From: Burkholderia ambifaria
GTDB lineage: Bacteria; Pseudomonadota; Gammaproteobacteria; Burkholderiales; Burkholderiaceae
Direction of reading: 5' to 3'
Assembly: GCF_001443045.1 (NCBI RefSeq)
Contig: NZ_LKPJ01000016.1
Coordinates: forward strand, 128,288 to 192,287
Length of the DNA: 64,000 nucleotides
Shown piece by piece: positions 35,587 through 44,211 of the stretch. The position numbers were made by a program, and so were the translations under genes. The notes beneath the pieces were generated by a model. It was not told the origin of the DNA. It saw only the letters and a program-made list of their open reading frames with translations, and did no database searches. Each line of letters opens with the position of its first letter. Position 1 is the stretch's first letter.

Positions 35587-36852
35587 ATGGCAACTCAACA
35601 AGGTAACGTCGGCCTGGCCGCGGACGCGCAGGCCATCCCGCTGCGCGCATGGTCGGTGCTGGCCGCGAGCACGCTCGCGTTCATGGTGTGCTTCGTCGTG
35701 TGGATGATGTTCGGCGTGCTCGGCGTGCAACTGCGCACCGACCTCGGCCTGAACAGCACCGAGTTCGGCCTGCTCACGTCGACGCCGGTGCTGACCGGCG
35801 CGCTGATGCGCTTGCCGCTCGGCACCTGGACCGACCGCTTCGGCGGCCGCATCGTGATGACGGTGCTGCTCGTCGTGTGCGCGGTTCCCGTCTACATCGT
35901 CAGCTACGCGACGCAGCTCTGGCAGTTCCTGTTCATCGGGCTGTTCCTCGGCTGCGTCGGTGCGTCGTTCGCGGTCGGCACGCCGTATGTCGCGCGCTTT
36001 TTCCCGCCGAAGCGGCGCGGGCTCGCGATGGGCGTGTTCGGCGCGGGCACATGCGGCGCGGCAGTGAACCTGTTCGTCACGCCGCTGCTGCTGTCCGCGT
36101 ACGGCTGGCGCTTCGTGCCGCGCGTCTACGCGATCGCGCTGCTCGTCACGGCCGTGATCTTCTGGTTCGCGTCCGCGCCCGATCCGGGCGCCGGCAAACG
36201 GGGCGGCTCGATGCTCGACGCGTTCAAGGTATTGCGCGACCCGCGCGTGTGGCGGCTCTGCCAGTACTACTCGATCACCTTCGGCGGCTTCACCGCGCTG
36301 TCGCTGTGGATTCCGCAGTACCTGAAGAGCGAATACGGGATGTCGCTCGTGATGGCGTCCGCGTTCGCGGCCGGCTTCTCGCTGCCGGGCTCGGTGCTGC
36401 GCGCGCTCGGCGGCGCGCTGTCCGATCGCTTCGGCGCGCACGCGGTCACGTGGTGGGGGTTGTGGATCGCGTGGATCACGCTGTTCCTGCTGTCGTATCC
36501 GGCGACCGACTTCGTGATCCACACGATCGACGGCACCGCGTCGCTGAACCTGGCGATGCCGGTGGCCGGCTTCGTCGCGCTGACCTTCGTGCTCGGTGCG
36601 GTGTTCGCGTTCGGGATGGCGTCGACCTTCAAGTACGTCGCCGACGATTTCCCGGACAACATGGGCGTCGTCACGGGCATCGTCGGGCTTGCGGGCGGCC
36701 TCGGCGGCTTCCTGCTGCCGATCCTGTTCGGCGTGCTGCTCGACCTGCTGCGCGTGCGCACGACCTGCTTCATGTTCCTGTACGGGATCGTGTGGGTGTC
36801 GCTGATTCTCATCTACCTGGCCGAGGTGCGGCGCACGCCTGTGACGGGCTGA
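35587..36852 (+). CDS. narK: Nitrate/nitrite transporter of the MFS (NarK/NasA type)
   Basis: A 421-residue MFS carrier with about 12 membrane segments. The nitrate signature FGAGTCGAAVNLFVTPLLL and the matching FKYVADDFPDNMGVVTGIVG later in the sequence are the nitrate/nitrite porter motifs. LPLGTWTDRFGGRIVM is the loop 2-3 MFS motif. It would supply nitrate to, and export nitrite from, the cytoplasmic NarG. It starts 15 bases after the parvulin gene and closes the narGHJI-ppi-narK operon. No second narK copy is present. Confidence 0.96.
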   Translation: MATQQGNVGLAADAQAIPLRAWSVLAASTLAFMVCFVVWMMFGVLGVQLRTDLGLNSTEFGLLTSTPVLTGALMRLPLGTWTDRFGGRIVMTVLLVVCAVPVYIVSYATQLWQFLFIGLFLGCVGASFAVGTPYVARFFPPKRRGLAMGVFGAGTCGAAVNLFVTPLLLSAYGWRFVPRVYAIALLVTAVIFWFASAPDPGAGKRGGSMLDAFKVLRDPRVWRLCQYYSITFGGFTALSLWIPQYLKSEYGMSLVMASAFAAGFSLPGSVLRALGGALSDRFGAHAVTWWGLWIAWITLFLLSYPATDFVIHTIDGTASLNLAMPVAGFVALTFVLGAVFAFGMASTFKYVADDFPDNMGVVTGIVGLAGGLGGFLLPILFGVLLDLLRVRTTCFMFLYGIVWVSLILIYLAEVRRTPVTG

Positions 36853-36983
36853 CGCGTTGCGATCGAGGTGAGGTGCGTGGGCGCGAGGCCGGCACGATCC
36901 GGTGTCGCGCTTCGTCGCTCGTCGCGCCCGGAACGCCGTGCGCGACGTATCCGGCCGCGCGCGCTTCTGTCAAACTGGCGCCC

Positions 36984-38720
36984 ATGACACCGCGCCTCGC
37001 TTCATCGCCTTCCTCCGATTCCGCGCCCGCACCCGCGGGCTTTCCCGACGCCGACGAATTGGCCGCGCTGCGTGCGTGGTACGCGGGCATGACCGTGCGC
37101 CAGGCGGTCGAGCGCTATCTGCCCGATCGTCTCGGCGAAGGGCGGTCCGCGCGCGGCGTGATCGGCGGGATTCGGCGTCGCCTCGTGCGTGTTGCACGGC
37201 AGGCCGGGCGGCCGGATCTGGCCGAGCAGCTCGGTCATCCCGGCAGCGAGCGCATGCAGATCGCGAAGGCGGCGACCGATGCGATCGGCCTGCTGCGCCA
37301 TGCGCGAGCGCCGGTGCCGCAGATCAGCGACGACGTCGGCCTGTGGCTGCCGGCGCGCGCGGTCGTTGCGCTGCGCGCGCACGGCATCGCGACGCTGGCC
37401 GACCTCACCGTGCGGATTCCGCGCCGGCGTCAGTGGTGGCGCGCGATCGCGGGGCTCGGTATGGCGAGCGCGCGGCATATCGAGGCGTTCTTTTCCGCAC
37501 ACCCCGAGCTGACCGAGCGGGCACGCGCGCTGATCGCCGCGACGCCGCGCAGCGGCATCGTGCCGTGGGAGCAGCTGAAGCTGCCGCACGAGGTCGACGG
37601 GTCGGCCGGCACGTTCCGCGCGCCGCGCGCGACCAGCACGCTCGACGCGGACAACGATTACGCGGCCGTGCACGCATGGCTGTCGCTGCACGAATCGGCC
37701 GCGACGCGCCGCGCGTACCGGAAGGAGGCCGAGCGGTTGATCCTGTGGGCGATCGTCGAGCGCGGGCGCGCGCTGTCGTCGCTGACGACCGAGGACGCGG
37801 TCGCGTATCGCGCGTTCCTGCGAAACCCGGCGCCGCATGAGCGCTGGGTCGGCCCCGTGCGGCCGCGCGGCGCGCCGGACTGGCGGCCGTTCTCCGGCGG
37901 GCTGTCCGCGCGCTCGGCCGCGTACACGCTGTCGGTCCTCGGCGCGCTGTTCCGCTGGCTGATCGAGCAGCGCTACCTGCTGGCGAATCCGTTTGCGGGC
38001 GTCAAGGTGCGCGACACGCGCGGCGCGAATGCGCTCGACACGTCGCATGCGTTCACCGAAGGCGAGTGGCTGCTCGTGCGCACGATCGCGGACGGGCTCG
38101 AGTTTCGCAAGGACAAGGCGTCCGGCGCGCCGCAATCCGGCTGGACGCCGACCGCCGCGCAACGGCTGCGCTTCATCCTCGATTTCGGCTATGCGACCGG
38201 GCTGCGCGCGAGCGAGCTGGTCGGCGCGACGCTCGGCGACATCGACACGGACGCGCACGGCGACGCGTGGCTGAAGGTGATCGGCAAGGGCAGCAAGGCC
38301 GCGCGCGTCGCGCTGCCGCCGCTCGCGCGCACGGCGCTCGATCGTCATCTGGTCGCGCGGCGGTTGCCGGTGACGCCGGTGCGCTGGCGGCCGGATACGC
38401 CGCTGATTCCGAGCCTAGCGGAAGACGGCGCGGCCGGGATCACGAGCGTGCGGCTGTGGAAGGTGATGCAGCGGTTCTTCGCGCAGACGGCCGCACTCGT
38501 CGATGACGACAACCCGGCGCTCGCACAGAAGCTGCGGCAGGCGAGCCCGCACTGGATGCGCCATACGCACGCGACGCATGCGCTCGCGCGCGGCGCCGAG
38601 TTGACGACGGTGCGCGACAACCTGCGGCATGCGTCGATCTCGACGACGTCGATTTATCTGCACGGGGATGACGTGAAGCGGGCGCGGCAGATGTCGAGTG
38701 CGTTTTCGGCTGACAAATGA
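36984..38720 (+). CDS. Chromosomal tyrosine recombinase with long N-terminal extension
   Basis: A 578-residue site-specific recombinase. The first 200 residues are an extra domain found in Burkholderia-type integrases (I recall DUF3701), with a helix-hairpin-like LGMASARHIEAFF. A SAM-like core-binding domain follows (about 225-345). The catalytic residues are Arg408 in TGLRASEL, Lys435 in IGKGSK, His523 and Arg526 in HWMRHTHAT, His549 in LRHASI and Tyr558 in IYLHGD, all intact. No phage genes, att repeats or cargo surround it, so it may act on the chromosome or be a resident relic. ATG at 36984 follows narK by 131 bases. Confidence 0.9.
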   Translation: MTPRLASSPSSDSAPAPAGFPDADELAALRAWYAGMTVRQAVERYLPDRLGEGRSARGVIGGIRRRLVRVARQAGRPDLAEQLGHPGSERMQIAKAATDAIGLLRHARAPVPQISDDVGLWLPARAVVALRAHGIATLADLTVRIPRRRQWWRAIAGLGMASARHIEAFFSAHPELTERARALIAATPRSGIVPWEQLKLPHEVDGSAGTFRAPRATSTLDADNDYAAVHAWLSLHESAATRRAYRKEAERLILWAIVERGRALSSLTTEDAVAYRAFLRNPAPHERWVGPVRPRGAPDWRPFSGGLSARSAAYTLSVLGALFRWLIEQRYLLANPFAGVKVRDTRGANALDTSHAFTEGEWLLVRTIADGLEFRKDKASGAPQSGWTPTAAQRLRFILDFGYATGLRASELVGATLGDIDTDAHGDAWLKVIGKGSKAARVALPPLARTALDRHLVARRLPVTPVRWRPDTPLIPSLAEDGAAGITSVRLWKVMQRFFAQTAALVDDDNPALAQKLRQASPHWMRHTHATHALARGAELTTVRDNLRHASISTTSIYLHGDDVKRARQMSSAFSADK

Positions 38721-38822
38721 GTCGCACGCGGAGCCGAGCGCACGAGCGGTTGCGCGGGGATCGAACGGAACGACACCGCATCGGTGACGGTCAGAACGGT
38801 TATTCGGTCACGGAGCAGGTGG

Positions 38823-39146
38823 ATGGCATCGAGTCAGGGAACCGTTGATTTCATCGTCGAGCAGATGGCTGCGGCGGGCACGGTATCGGCCCGCAAGATG
38901 TTCGGCGAATATGGAATCTACTGCGACGGCAAAATGGTCGCGCTGGTTTGCGACGACCGACTGTTCGTCAAGCCGACCCCGGACGGGCGTGCGTTTCTCG
39001 GTGCGTGCGAAGAAGGTCCGCCGTATCCGACGGCGAAGCCGCATCTCGTCATTGGAGGAGACCGCTGGGACGACCGCGAATGGCTGTCGACGCTGATCCG
39101 GATCACCGCTGCGCAATTGCCGGTACCGGTGAAGCGGAGCCGATAG
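38823..39146 (+). CDS. TfoX N-terminal domain protein
   Basis: A 107-residue protein formed by a lone TfoX_N domain: SARKMFGEYGIYCDGKMVAL and DRLFVKPTPDG are family hallmarks. TfoX in gamma-proteobacteria regulates natural competence, but stand-alone N-terminal domains in beta-proteobacteria have no proven role. ATG at 38823 has GGAGCAGG upstream and was preferred to a GTG 13 codons earlier. It stands alone between the recombinase and an exported-protein gene. Confidence 0.9.
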   Translation: MASSQGTVDFIVEQMAAAGTVSARKMFGEYGIYCDGKMVALVCDDRLFVKPTPDGRAFLGACEEGPPYPTAKPHLVIGGDRWDDREWLSTLIRITAAQLPVPVKRSR

Positions 39147-39207
39147 CGGTCGGCGTATTCTGTGAACCATGCGCGCCAATACTGCGCCCCCTCGCTGGAG
39201 CACAAGA

Positions 39208-40119
39208 ATGGAGACATCCGAACACCCGCAAGCCCCGCGATACGCGCGCCGCGCCTGGCACGCGCTCGTCGCGGCGCTATGCGTCGGCTGGAGCGCGCTG
39301 TCGTTCGGCGCGGACGGTGCGGCGGCGCTGCTCGACCGCTATCACAGCCTCGGCGAGCAGTTGAAGAACAACCCGTTCCACCGCCCGCTGTACCTCGAAT
39401 CGTCCGAAGCGTCCACCTTGCTGAAGGGCGATATCTACGCAGTCGTCGACTATCCGTTCTCCGTCGTGAACGGCAAGCTCAACGACCCCGCGCAGGGCCC
39501 CGCGAACTGGTGCGCGGTGCTGATCCTGCACCTGAACACGAAGTACTGTCACGCATCGACCGGCGGCAACGGCCCGGTGCTCGACGTGAACCTCGGCCGC
39601 AAGATCGAGCAGAAGCTGTCGGATACCTATCGCGTGCAGTTCCGCTACCGCGTGGCCGCCGCGACGCCCGACTACTTCCAGGTCGACCTGACCGCCGACA
39701 GCGGCCCGATGGGCACGAAGGATTACCGGATCGCGCTGGAAGCCGTACCGGTGGGCGGATCGCGCACGTTCCTGCACCTGACGTATTCGTACGGCTTCGG
39801 CGCGGTAGGACGCATGGCGATGAAGACCTACCTCGCGACGGTCGGCAGCGACAAGGTCGGCTTCACGGCAGCCAGCGGCGCGTCGGCAGCGCAGCCGCAA
39901 TACATCGGCGGCGTGCGCGGATTGCTGGAACGCAACACGATGCGCTACTACCTCGCGATCGACACCTATCTCGCGACGCTCGACAAACCGCTCGACCAGC
40001 GCCTCGCGCGCTGGTTCGACGCAACCGAGCAGTATCCTCAGCAACTGCACGAAGTCGAGCGGGGCGCGTATCTGCAGATGAAAGCGCAGGAGGTGCAGCG
40101 GCAGCAGACGGCGCGGTGA
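39208..40119 (+). CDS. Exported protein of unknown function
   Basis: A 303-residue protein with a signal peptide (ARRAWHALVAALCVGWSALSF, cleavage likely after GA near residue 36). The mature region contains KGDIYAVVDYPFSVVNG, a Cys pair in NWCAVLILHLNTKYCHAS and a Tyr-rich C-terminal half (TMRYYLAIDTYLATLD). The pattern suggests a periplasmic beta-rich fold with one disulfide. I do not recognise a named family. ATG at 39208 has GGAG eight bases upstream; an upstream ATG at 39169 would push the signal inward by 13 residues. Confidence 0.83.
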   Translation: METSEHPQAPRYARRAWHALVAALCVGWSALSFGADGAAALLDRYHSLGEQLKNNPFHRPLYLESSEASTLLKGDIYAVVDYPFSVVNGKLNDPAQGPANWCAVLILHLNTKYCHASTGGNGPVLDVNLGRKIEQKLSDTYRVQFRYRVAAATPDYFQVDLTADSGPMGTKDYRIALEAVPVGGSRTFLHLTYSYGFGAVGRMAMKTYLATVGSDKVGFTAASGASAAQPQYIGGVRGLLERNTMRYYLAIDTYLATLDKPLDQRLARWFDATEQYPQQLHEVERGAYLQMKAQEVQRQQTAR

Positions 40120-40149
40120 CGCCGCCTGCTGCCTGCTGCTCGGCGTCGA

Positions 40150-41301
40150 TCAGTTCGACGTGCCGCCGACCGTGCGAATGCTGTGCCACTGCCCCTGTTC
40201 GACGCGGAACAGCGTGTAGGGCGGCTTGATCAGGTCGCCGCGCTCGTCGAACGAGATCTTCCCCGTCACACCGGTGACCGACACGCCCGGCAGGCTCGCG
40301 ACGACCTTGCTCCGGTCGACCGAATCGGCCTTGTGGATTGCCGCAATCATCGCGAGCGCCGCGTCGTACGCGAACGGCGCATACAGCTCGACGTCCTGGT
40401 TGAAGCGCGCCTTGTAGCGCTGCGCGAACGCGATGGCGGACGGCAGCTTGTCGAGCGCCGGCCCCGGTTCGAGATCCTGCGTGCCTTCGCCCGCGTTGCC
40501 GGCGATCTTCAGGAACGCATTGCTTTTCAGCGCGCCGGCGCCGAACAACTGCGCGCGGATGCCGAGCGAGCGCATCTGCTTGACGAGCATCGCGCCCTGT
40601 TCGTCGAGGCCGCCGAAGAACAGCAGGTCGACGTTGTTGCTCTTCATCGTCGTCAGGATGCCGCGGAAATCGACGGCCTTGTCGTTGGTGTATTCGCGGT
40701 CGACGACGCTGCCGTGCGCATCCTTCACGCCCTTCTCGAATGCGTCCGCGAGCCCCTGGCCGAACGCGGTGCGGTCGTCGATGATGCCGATCCGCTTCGC
40801 CTTCAACTGCTCGACCGCGAAGCGTCCGGCGACCACGCCGCCGACGCCGTCGTGCCCCATCGTTCGGAACACGTTCTTGAAGCCTTGCATCGTCAGCTGC
40901 GGATTGGTCGAGCCGGGCGTGATCATCGCGACGTTCGCCTGCTTGTAGACGGCCGACGCGGGAATGCTGCAGCCCGAGTTGTAGTGGCCGACCACGCCGA
41001 CCACGCCATCGTCGACGAGCTTCTGCGCGACCTGGATCGCGATGCGCGGATCGGCCTGGTCGTCCTGCACGTCGAGCACGAAGCGCACGGGTTTGCCGCC
41101 GACGGTCGGATGCTTCGCGTTTTCCTCGTCGAGCGCGAGTTGCGCACCGTATTGCAGATCCTTGCCGACGCGCGCGACCGGCCCCGTCAGCGGGCCGGCG
41201 AAGCCGATCTTGATGGTTTCCGGGTCCGCGGCCTGCGCGGACGCAGCGACCGTGCCGATCGAGCAGACGGCCAGCCATGCCAGCCAGTTACGACGATTCA
41301 T
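40150..41301 (-). CDS. Branched-chain amino acid-type ABC substrate-binding protein (Leu/Ile/Val family)
   Basis: A 383-residue periplasmic binding protein. The signal ends in SAQA before ADPETIKIGFAGPLTG, the classic start of LivJ/LivK-like proteins; VVGVVGHYNSGCSIPAS and MITPGSTNPQLT are ligand-loop motifs. No permease or ATPase gene is nearby, so it must use components encoded elsewhere. It lies 36 bases downstream of the FAD oxidoreductase gene on the same strand, suggesting that its ligand is the amino acid the oxidoreductase acts on. Confidence 0.93.
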   Translation of the reverse strand: MNRRNWLAWLAVCSIGTVAASAQAADPETIKIGFAGPLTGPVARVGKDLQYGAQLALDEENAKHPTVGGKPVRFVLDVQDDQADPRIAIQVAQKLVDDGVVGVVGHYNSGCSIPASAVYKQANVAMITPGSTNPQLTMQGFKNVFRTMGHDGVGGVVAGRFAVEQLKAKRIGIIDDRTAFGQGLADAFEKGVKDAHGSVVDREYTNDKAVDFRGILTTMKSNNVDLLFFGGLDEQGAMLVKQMRSLGIRAQLFGAGALKSNAFLKIAGNAGEGTQDLEPGPALDKLPSAIAFAQRYKARFNQDVELYAPFAYDAALAMIAAIHKADSVDRSKVVASLPGVSVTGVTGKISFDERGDLIKPPYTLFRVEQGQWHSIRTVGGTSN

Positions 41302-41337
41302 GATGCCTCCTTGCAGGGATGAAAATGGCGGCGCGCG

Positions 41338-42567
41338 TCAGAATCGCGCGGCCCGGTATGGAGCGAGGTCGAGCGGCGGTGCGCGCTGCGCGACGAGATC
41401 GGCGACGATCCGCCCGGTGATGCCGGCGAGCGTGACGCCGAGATGCTGGTGGCCGAATGCGTGGATCACGCGCTCGCTGCGCCGCGCGCGGCCGATCACG
41501 GGCACGCCGTCGGGCAGCGTCGGCCGAAAGCCGAGCCAGCTGCGCGTCGGCGTGCCGAGCGAGGGCAGCGCTTCGCGGGCGGAACGCGTGAGCAGCGCGA
41601 CCAGCGAGCGGTTCATGCCGGCATCGAAGCCGCCGAGTTCGACCGTGCCGGCCGCGCGCAATCCTTCGTCGAGCGGCGTCATGTAGAACCCGCGCTCGGC
41701 CCAGCCGACCGGTCGCGTGACGATCTGTTCATGCGCGGCGAACTGCACGTGGTAGCCGCGCTCGGTATCGAGCGGCACGGCGTCGCCGCACGCGGCGGCG
41801 AAGGCGCGCGAGCGGGCGCCGGCCGCAATCACCACATGATCGAAGCTGCGCGCCGCACCGCCCGCATGCAGGGTCACGCCGTCGCCGACGAGCTCGATCC
41901 GTTCGACTTGCGCGCGTTCGAGCGTCGCGCCGCCGGTGGCGAGGTGCGCGAACAATTCGCCGAGAAACCCGCACGGATCGGAGAAATGCCAGCTTCCGTG
42001 GAACAGCACGCCGCGCGTGAAGATCGGCGCGAGTGCGGGCTCGAGCCGGCGGATCGCATCCGCGTCGAGCGTCTCGAACGGCACGCCGAGCCGGCGCCGC
42101 AGCGCCAGCGATGACTGCGCGGCGTCGAACGACGCCTGCCGGGCGTATAGGTACAGGCATTCGCGTGGCCGCACGAATGCCGCGAGCCGCGTGGTCGCGA
42201 GCAGCGGCGCATAGCCGTCGGCGGCGCGCGACAGCAGCGCGGCCAGCGCGCCGGCGCTGCGCGCGTGACGCGCGGGCGTCGACGCGGCGAGGAACCGCAC
42301 GAGCCACGGCGCACCGCGCAGCAGATACGGCCAGCGGATGCGCAGCGGGCTGTCGGCGGCGAACAGGAAGTGCGGCATGTCGCGGAACACGGACGGGCCG
42401 TTGACGGGCACGCAGCCATACGGCGCGAACGTCGCGGCGTTGCCGAACGACGCGCCGCGGCCGACGCCGGCCGGGTCGAACAGCGTGACGCGATGCCCGT
42501 CGCGCTGCAGCCATGCCGCCGCGCCGAGCCCGATGAAGCCTGCACCCACGATGGCGATGTTCGCCAT
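41338..42567 (-). CDS. D-amino acid dehydrogenase-like FAD oxidoreductase
   Basis: A 409-residue DAO-superfamily flavoprotein. MANIAIVGAGFIGLGAAAWL is the FAD Rossmann start, GRGASFGNAATFAPYGCVPV resembles the DadA substrate and FAD loop, and SWLGFRPTLPDGVPVIGRA with FGHQHLGVTLAGITGRIVADL gives the C-terminal FAD lobe. It likely deaminates D-amino acids to 2-oxo acids at the membrane. ATG at 42567 has GGAGGAGA eight bases upstream. It forms an operon with the binding protein and is divergent from a MocR regulator. Confidence 0.92.
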   Translation of the reverse strand: MANIAIVGAGFIGLGAAAWLQRDGHRVTLFDPAGVGRGASFGNAATFAPYGCVPVNGPSVFRDMPHFLFAADSPLRIRWPYLLRGAPWLVRFLAASTPARHARSAGALAALLSRAADGYAPLLATTRLAAFVRPRECLYLYARQASFDAAQSSLALRRRLGVPFETLDADAIRRLEPALAPIFTRGVLFHGSWHFSDPCGFLGELFAHLATGGATLERAQVERIELVGDGVTLHAGGAARSFDHVVIAAGARSRAFAAACGDAVPLDTERGYHVQFAAHEQIVTRPVGWAERGFYMTPLDEGLRAAGTVELGGFDAGMNRSLVALLTRSAREALPSLGTPTRSWLGFRPTLPDGVPVIGRARRSERVIHAFGHQHLGVTLAGITGRIVADLVAQRAPPLDLAPYRAARF

Positions 42568-42593
42568 GACGCTTCTCCTCCGGCACACCTGAT

Positions 42594-42659
42594 TCACACA
42601 AAGATGGGATTAAGAATCACACAGTAATTTTTTGTGTGCAATCAAAAATCGATTGTGTG
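42594..42659. promoter_or_regulatory. Array of TCACACA/TTGTGTG half-sites between DAO and MocR genes
   Basis: Four heptamers occur in 66 bases: TCACACA at 42594-42600 and 42617-42623, then TTGTGTG at 42632-42638 and 42653-42659, forming inverted pairs in an A/T-rich patch. A fifth TTGTGTG is at 42778-42784. The spacing between like copies is 21-23 bases (two helix turns). MocR regulators bind such repeated sites in divergent regions, so this is the likely operator of the adjacent regulator. Confidence 0.7.
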
Positions 42660-42715
42660 GCGCTAGCGTTTACCCGATTCCAGTGCGCTGATTCAATAGA
42701 CTTTTCGGCAGACGG

Positions 42716-42743
42716 TTGACCGGGCGGGGATGTCATATACAAT
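42716..42743 (+). promoter_or_regulatory. Sigma-70 promoter of the first MocR gene
   Basis: TTGACC at 42716-42721 and TACAAT at 42738-42743 are separated by 16 bases, giving a predicted start near 42750. That is only ten bases before an ATG at 42760, which favours the ATG at 42799 as the true start. Confidence 0.7.
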
Positions 42744-42798
42744 CGCGAGACAGGTTTAGATGGCAGACAAACGCTCTTTGTGTGGGCACAGGCGATAC

Positions 42799-44211
42799 AT
42801 GGCAGCAGACAAACTTTCCGGAGAGCGCGACGGCAGTGCGCCGACGCAGGCGAAGCGGCCGACCTATGTCGAGGTATCGAGCTCGATCGAGGCGGAAATC
42901 CGCAACGGCATGTACCCGCCGGGCAGCCGCCTGCCGCCGCAACGCCAGCTCGCGACCGAGCTCGGCATCAACGTGTCGACCGTGTCGCGTGCGTACAAGG
43001 AGCTGCAACTGCGCGGCCTCGTGATCGGCAGCAAGCGGCGCGGGTCGCTCGTCACCGGCGGCGCGATGCCGAGCATCGAGCCGGCCCGTGCGTCGCTCGC
43101 GGCGGGCAACGGCGTGATCGACCTGACGGTGAACCGGCCGGCGACCGGCGAGTTCCTCGCGAGCCTCGCGCAGACGTTCGGCGAACTGCCGGGCGATCCG
43201 CGTTTCGCGTCGCTGCAGGAATACCAGCCGCCGCAGGGCCCCGACTGGGCGCGTGCGGCGGGCGCGCAATGGCTTGCCGCGCCCGGCTTCACGCCGTCGC
43301 CCGACCAGGTGGTCGTCACGAGCGGCGCGCAGCACGGGCTCTACGCGGTGCTGAACAGCCTGATCGGCACCGACGGCGTGATCGTCGCCGACCGGCTCAC
43401 GTATTACGGCCTGAAGGCGCTCGCGCCGGTGTTCCAGTTCGAGATCGTCAGCGCGCCGGCCGACGACGACGGCCTGCTGCCCGACGAGATCGACCGGATC
43501 TGCCAGCGCATGCCCGTCAAGGCGATCTTCGTCGTGCCGAACCTGCAGAACCCGACCGTGACGACGATGAGCCTCGCGCGCCGCATGGCGCTCGTCGACG
43601 TCGCGCGCCGCCATCACGTGACGATCATCGAGGACGATGTGTACGGGCCGCTCGTGCGCGACCGGCTGCCGGCGATTGCCGGCTTGTGTCCCGAACTGAC
43701 GTTCCATATCGGCGCGACGTCGAAGATTCTCGCGCCGGGGCTGCGCCTCGGCTACCTGAGCTGCCCGCGCGACAGCGTCGCGCTGTGTGCGGAAGCGGTG
43801 CGCACGACGGCGTGGATGCCCGCGCCGACGTCGATGCTGATCGCGACGGTGTGGATCGAGAACGGCACCGCCGAGCGGATCATGAGCGCACAGTTGGCGG
43901 AAATCCGCGCGCGCGTCGATCTTGCGCGGGAACTGCTGCCGGCCGGCCATCTGAAGTCGGACCCCGCGTGCATGTTCGTGTGGCTGCGGCTGCCGCCGCC
44001 GTGGCGTGCCGACGACTTCGCCGCGAACGCGAAGGCGCGCGGCGTGATCGTGATGCCGTCGTCGACGTTCGCGGTCGATCGCGCGGAAATCGAGCACGGC
44101 GTGCGTATCAACCTCGCGTGTCCGGCGACGCGCGACGAGCTCGTCAACGGGCTGCGGATTCTGGCCGGCACGCTGAAGGACCGGCCGCGCGCGCTGTTCG
44201 GTTCGATCTGA
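42799..44211 (+). CDS. MocR-type regulator (GntR helix-turn-helix fused to aminotransferase domain)
   Basis: A 470-residue PLP-dependent regulator. The N-terminal GntR winged helix contains PPGSRLPPQRQLATELGINV and STVSRAYKELQLRGLV. After a linker, a fold-type I aminotransferase domain follows; the PLP lysine is in GATSKILAPGLRLGYL, with NLQNPTVTTMS and EDDVYGPLV as cofactor contacts. Such proteins sense an amine or PLP adduct rather than transaminate. It is divergent from the DAO gene, with a repeated half-site array in between, so it probably regulates amino-acid catabolism there. AGGCGA precedes ATG 42799; an in-frame ATG at 42760 is the alternative. Confidence 0.93.
   Translation: MAADKLSGERDGSAPTQAKRPTYVEVSSSIEAEIRNGMYPPGSRLPPQRQLATELGINVSTVSRAYKELQLRGLVIGSKRRGSLVTGGAMPSIEPARASLAAGNGVIDLTVNRPATGEFLASLAQTFGELPGDPRFASLQEYQPPQGPDWARAAGAQWLAAPGFTPSPDQVVVTSGAQHGLYAVLNSLIGTDGVIVADRLTYYGLKALAPVFQFEIVSAPADDDGLLPDEIDRICQRMPVKAIFVVPNLQNPTVTTMSLARRMALVDVARRHHVTIIEDDVYGPLVRDRLPAIAGLCPELTFHIGATSKILAPGLRLGYLSCPRDSVALCAEAVRTTAWMPAPTSMLIATVWIENGTAERIMSAQLAEIRARVDLARELLPAGHLKSDPACMFVWLRLPPPWRADDFAANAKARGVIVMPSSTFAVDRAEIEHGVRINLACPATRDELVNGLRILAGTLKDRPRALFGSI

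Noticed and set aside
33193..36522. Antisense open frame across narH-narK
   Set aside because: Overlaps five strong genes and is compositionally Arg/His/Asp-rich, so it is a shadow of GC-rich coding DNA.
35649..36983. Fusion of a second frame inside narK to the tyrosine recombinase
   Set aside because: The extra 445 codons overlap narK in another frame and show no family similarity; the recombinase starts at 36984.
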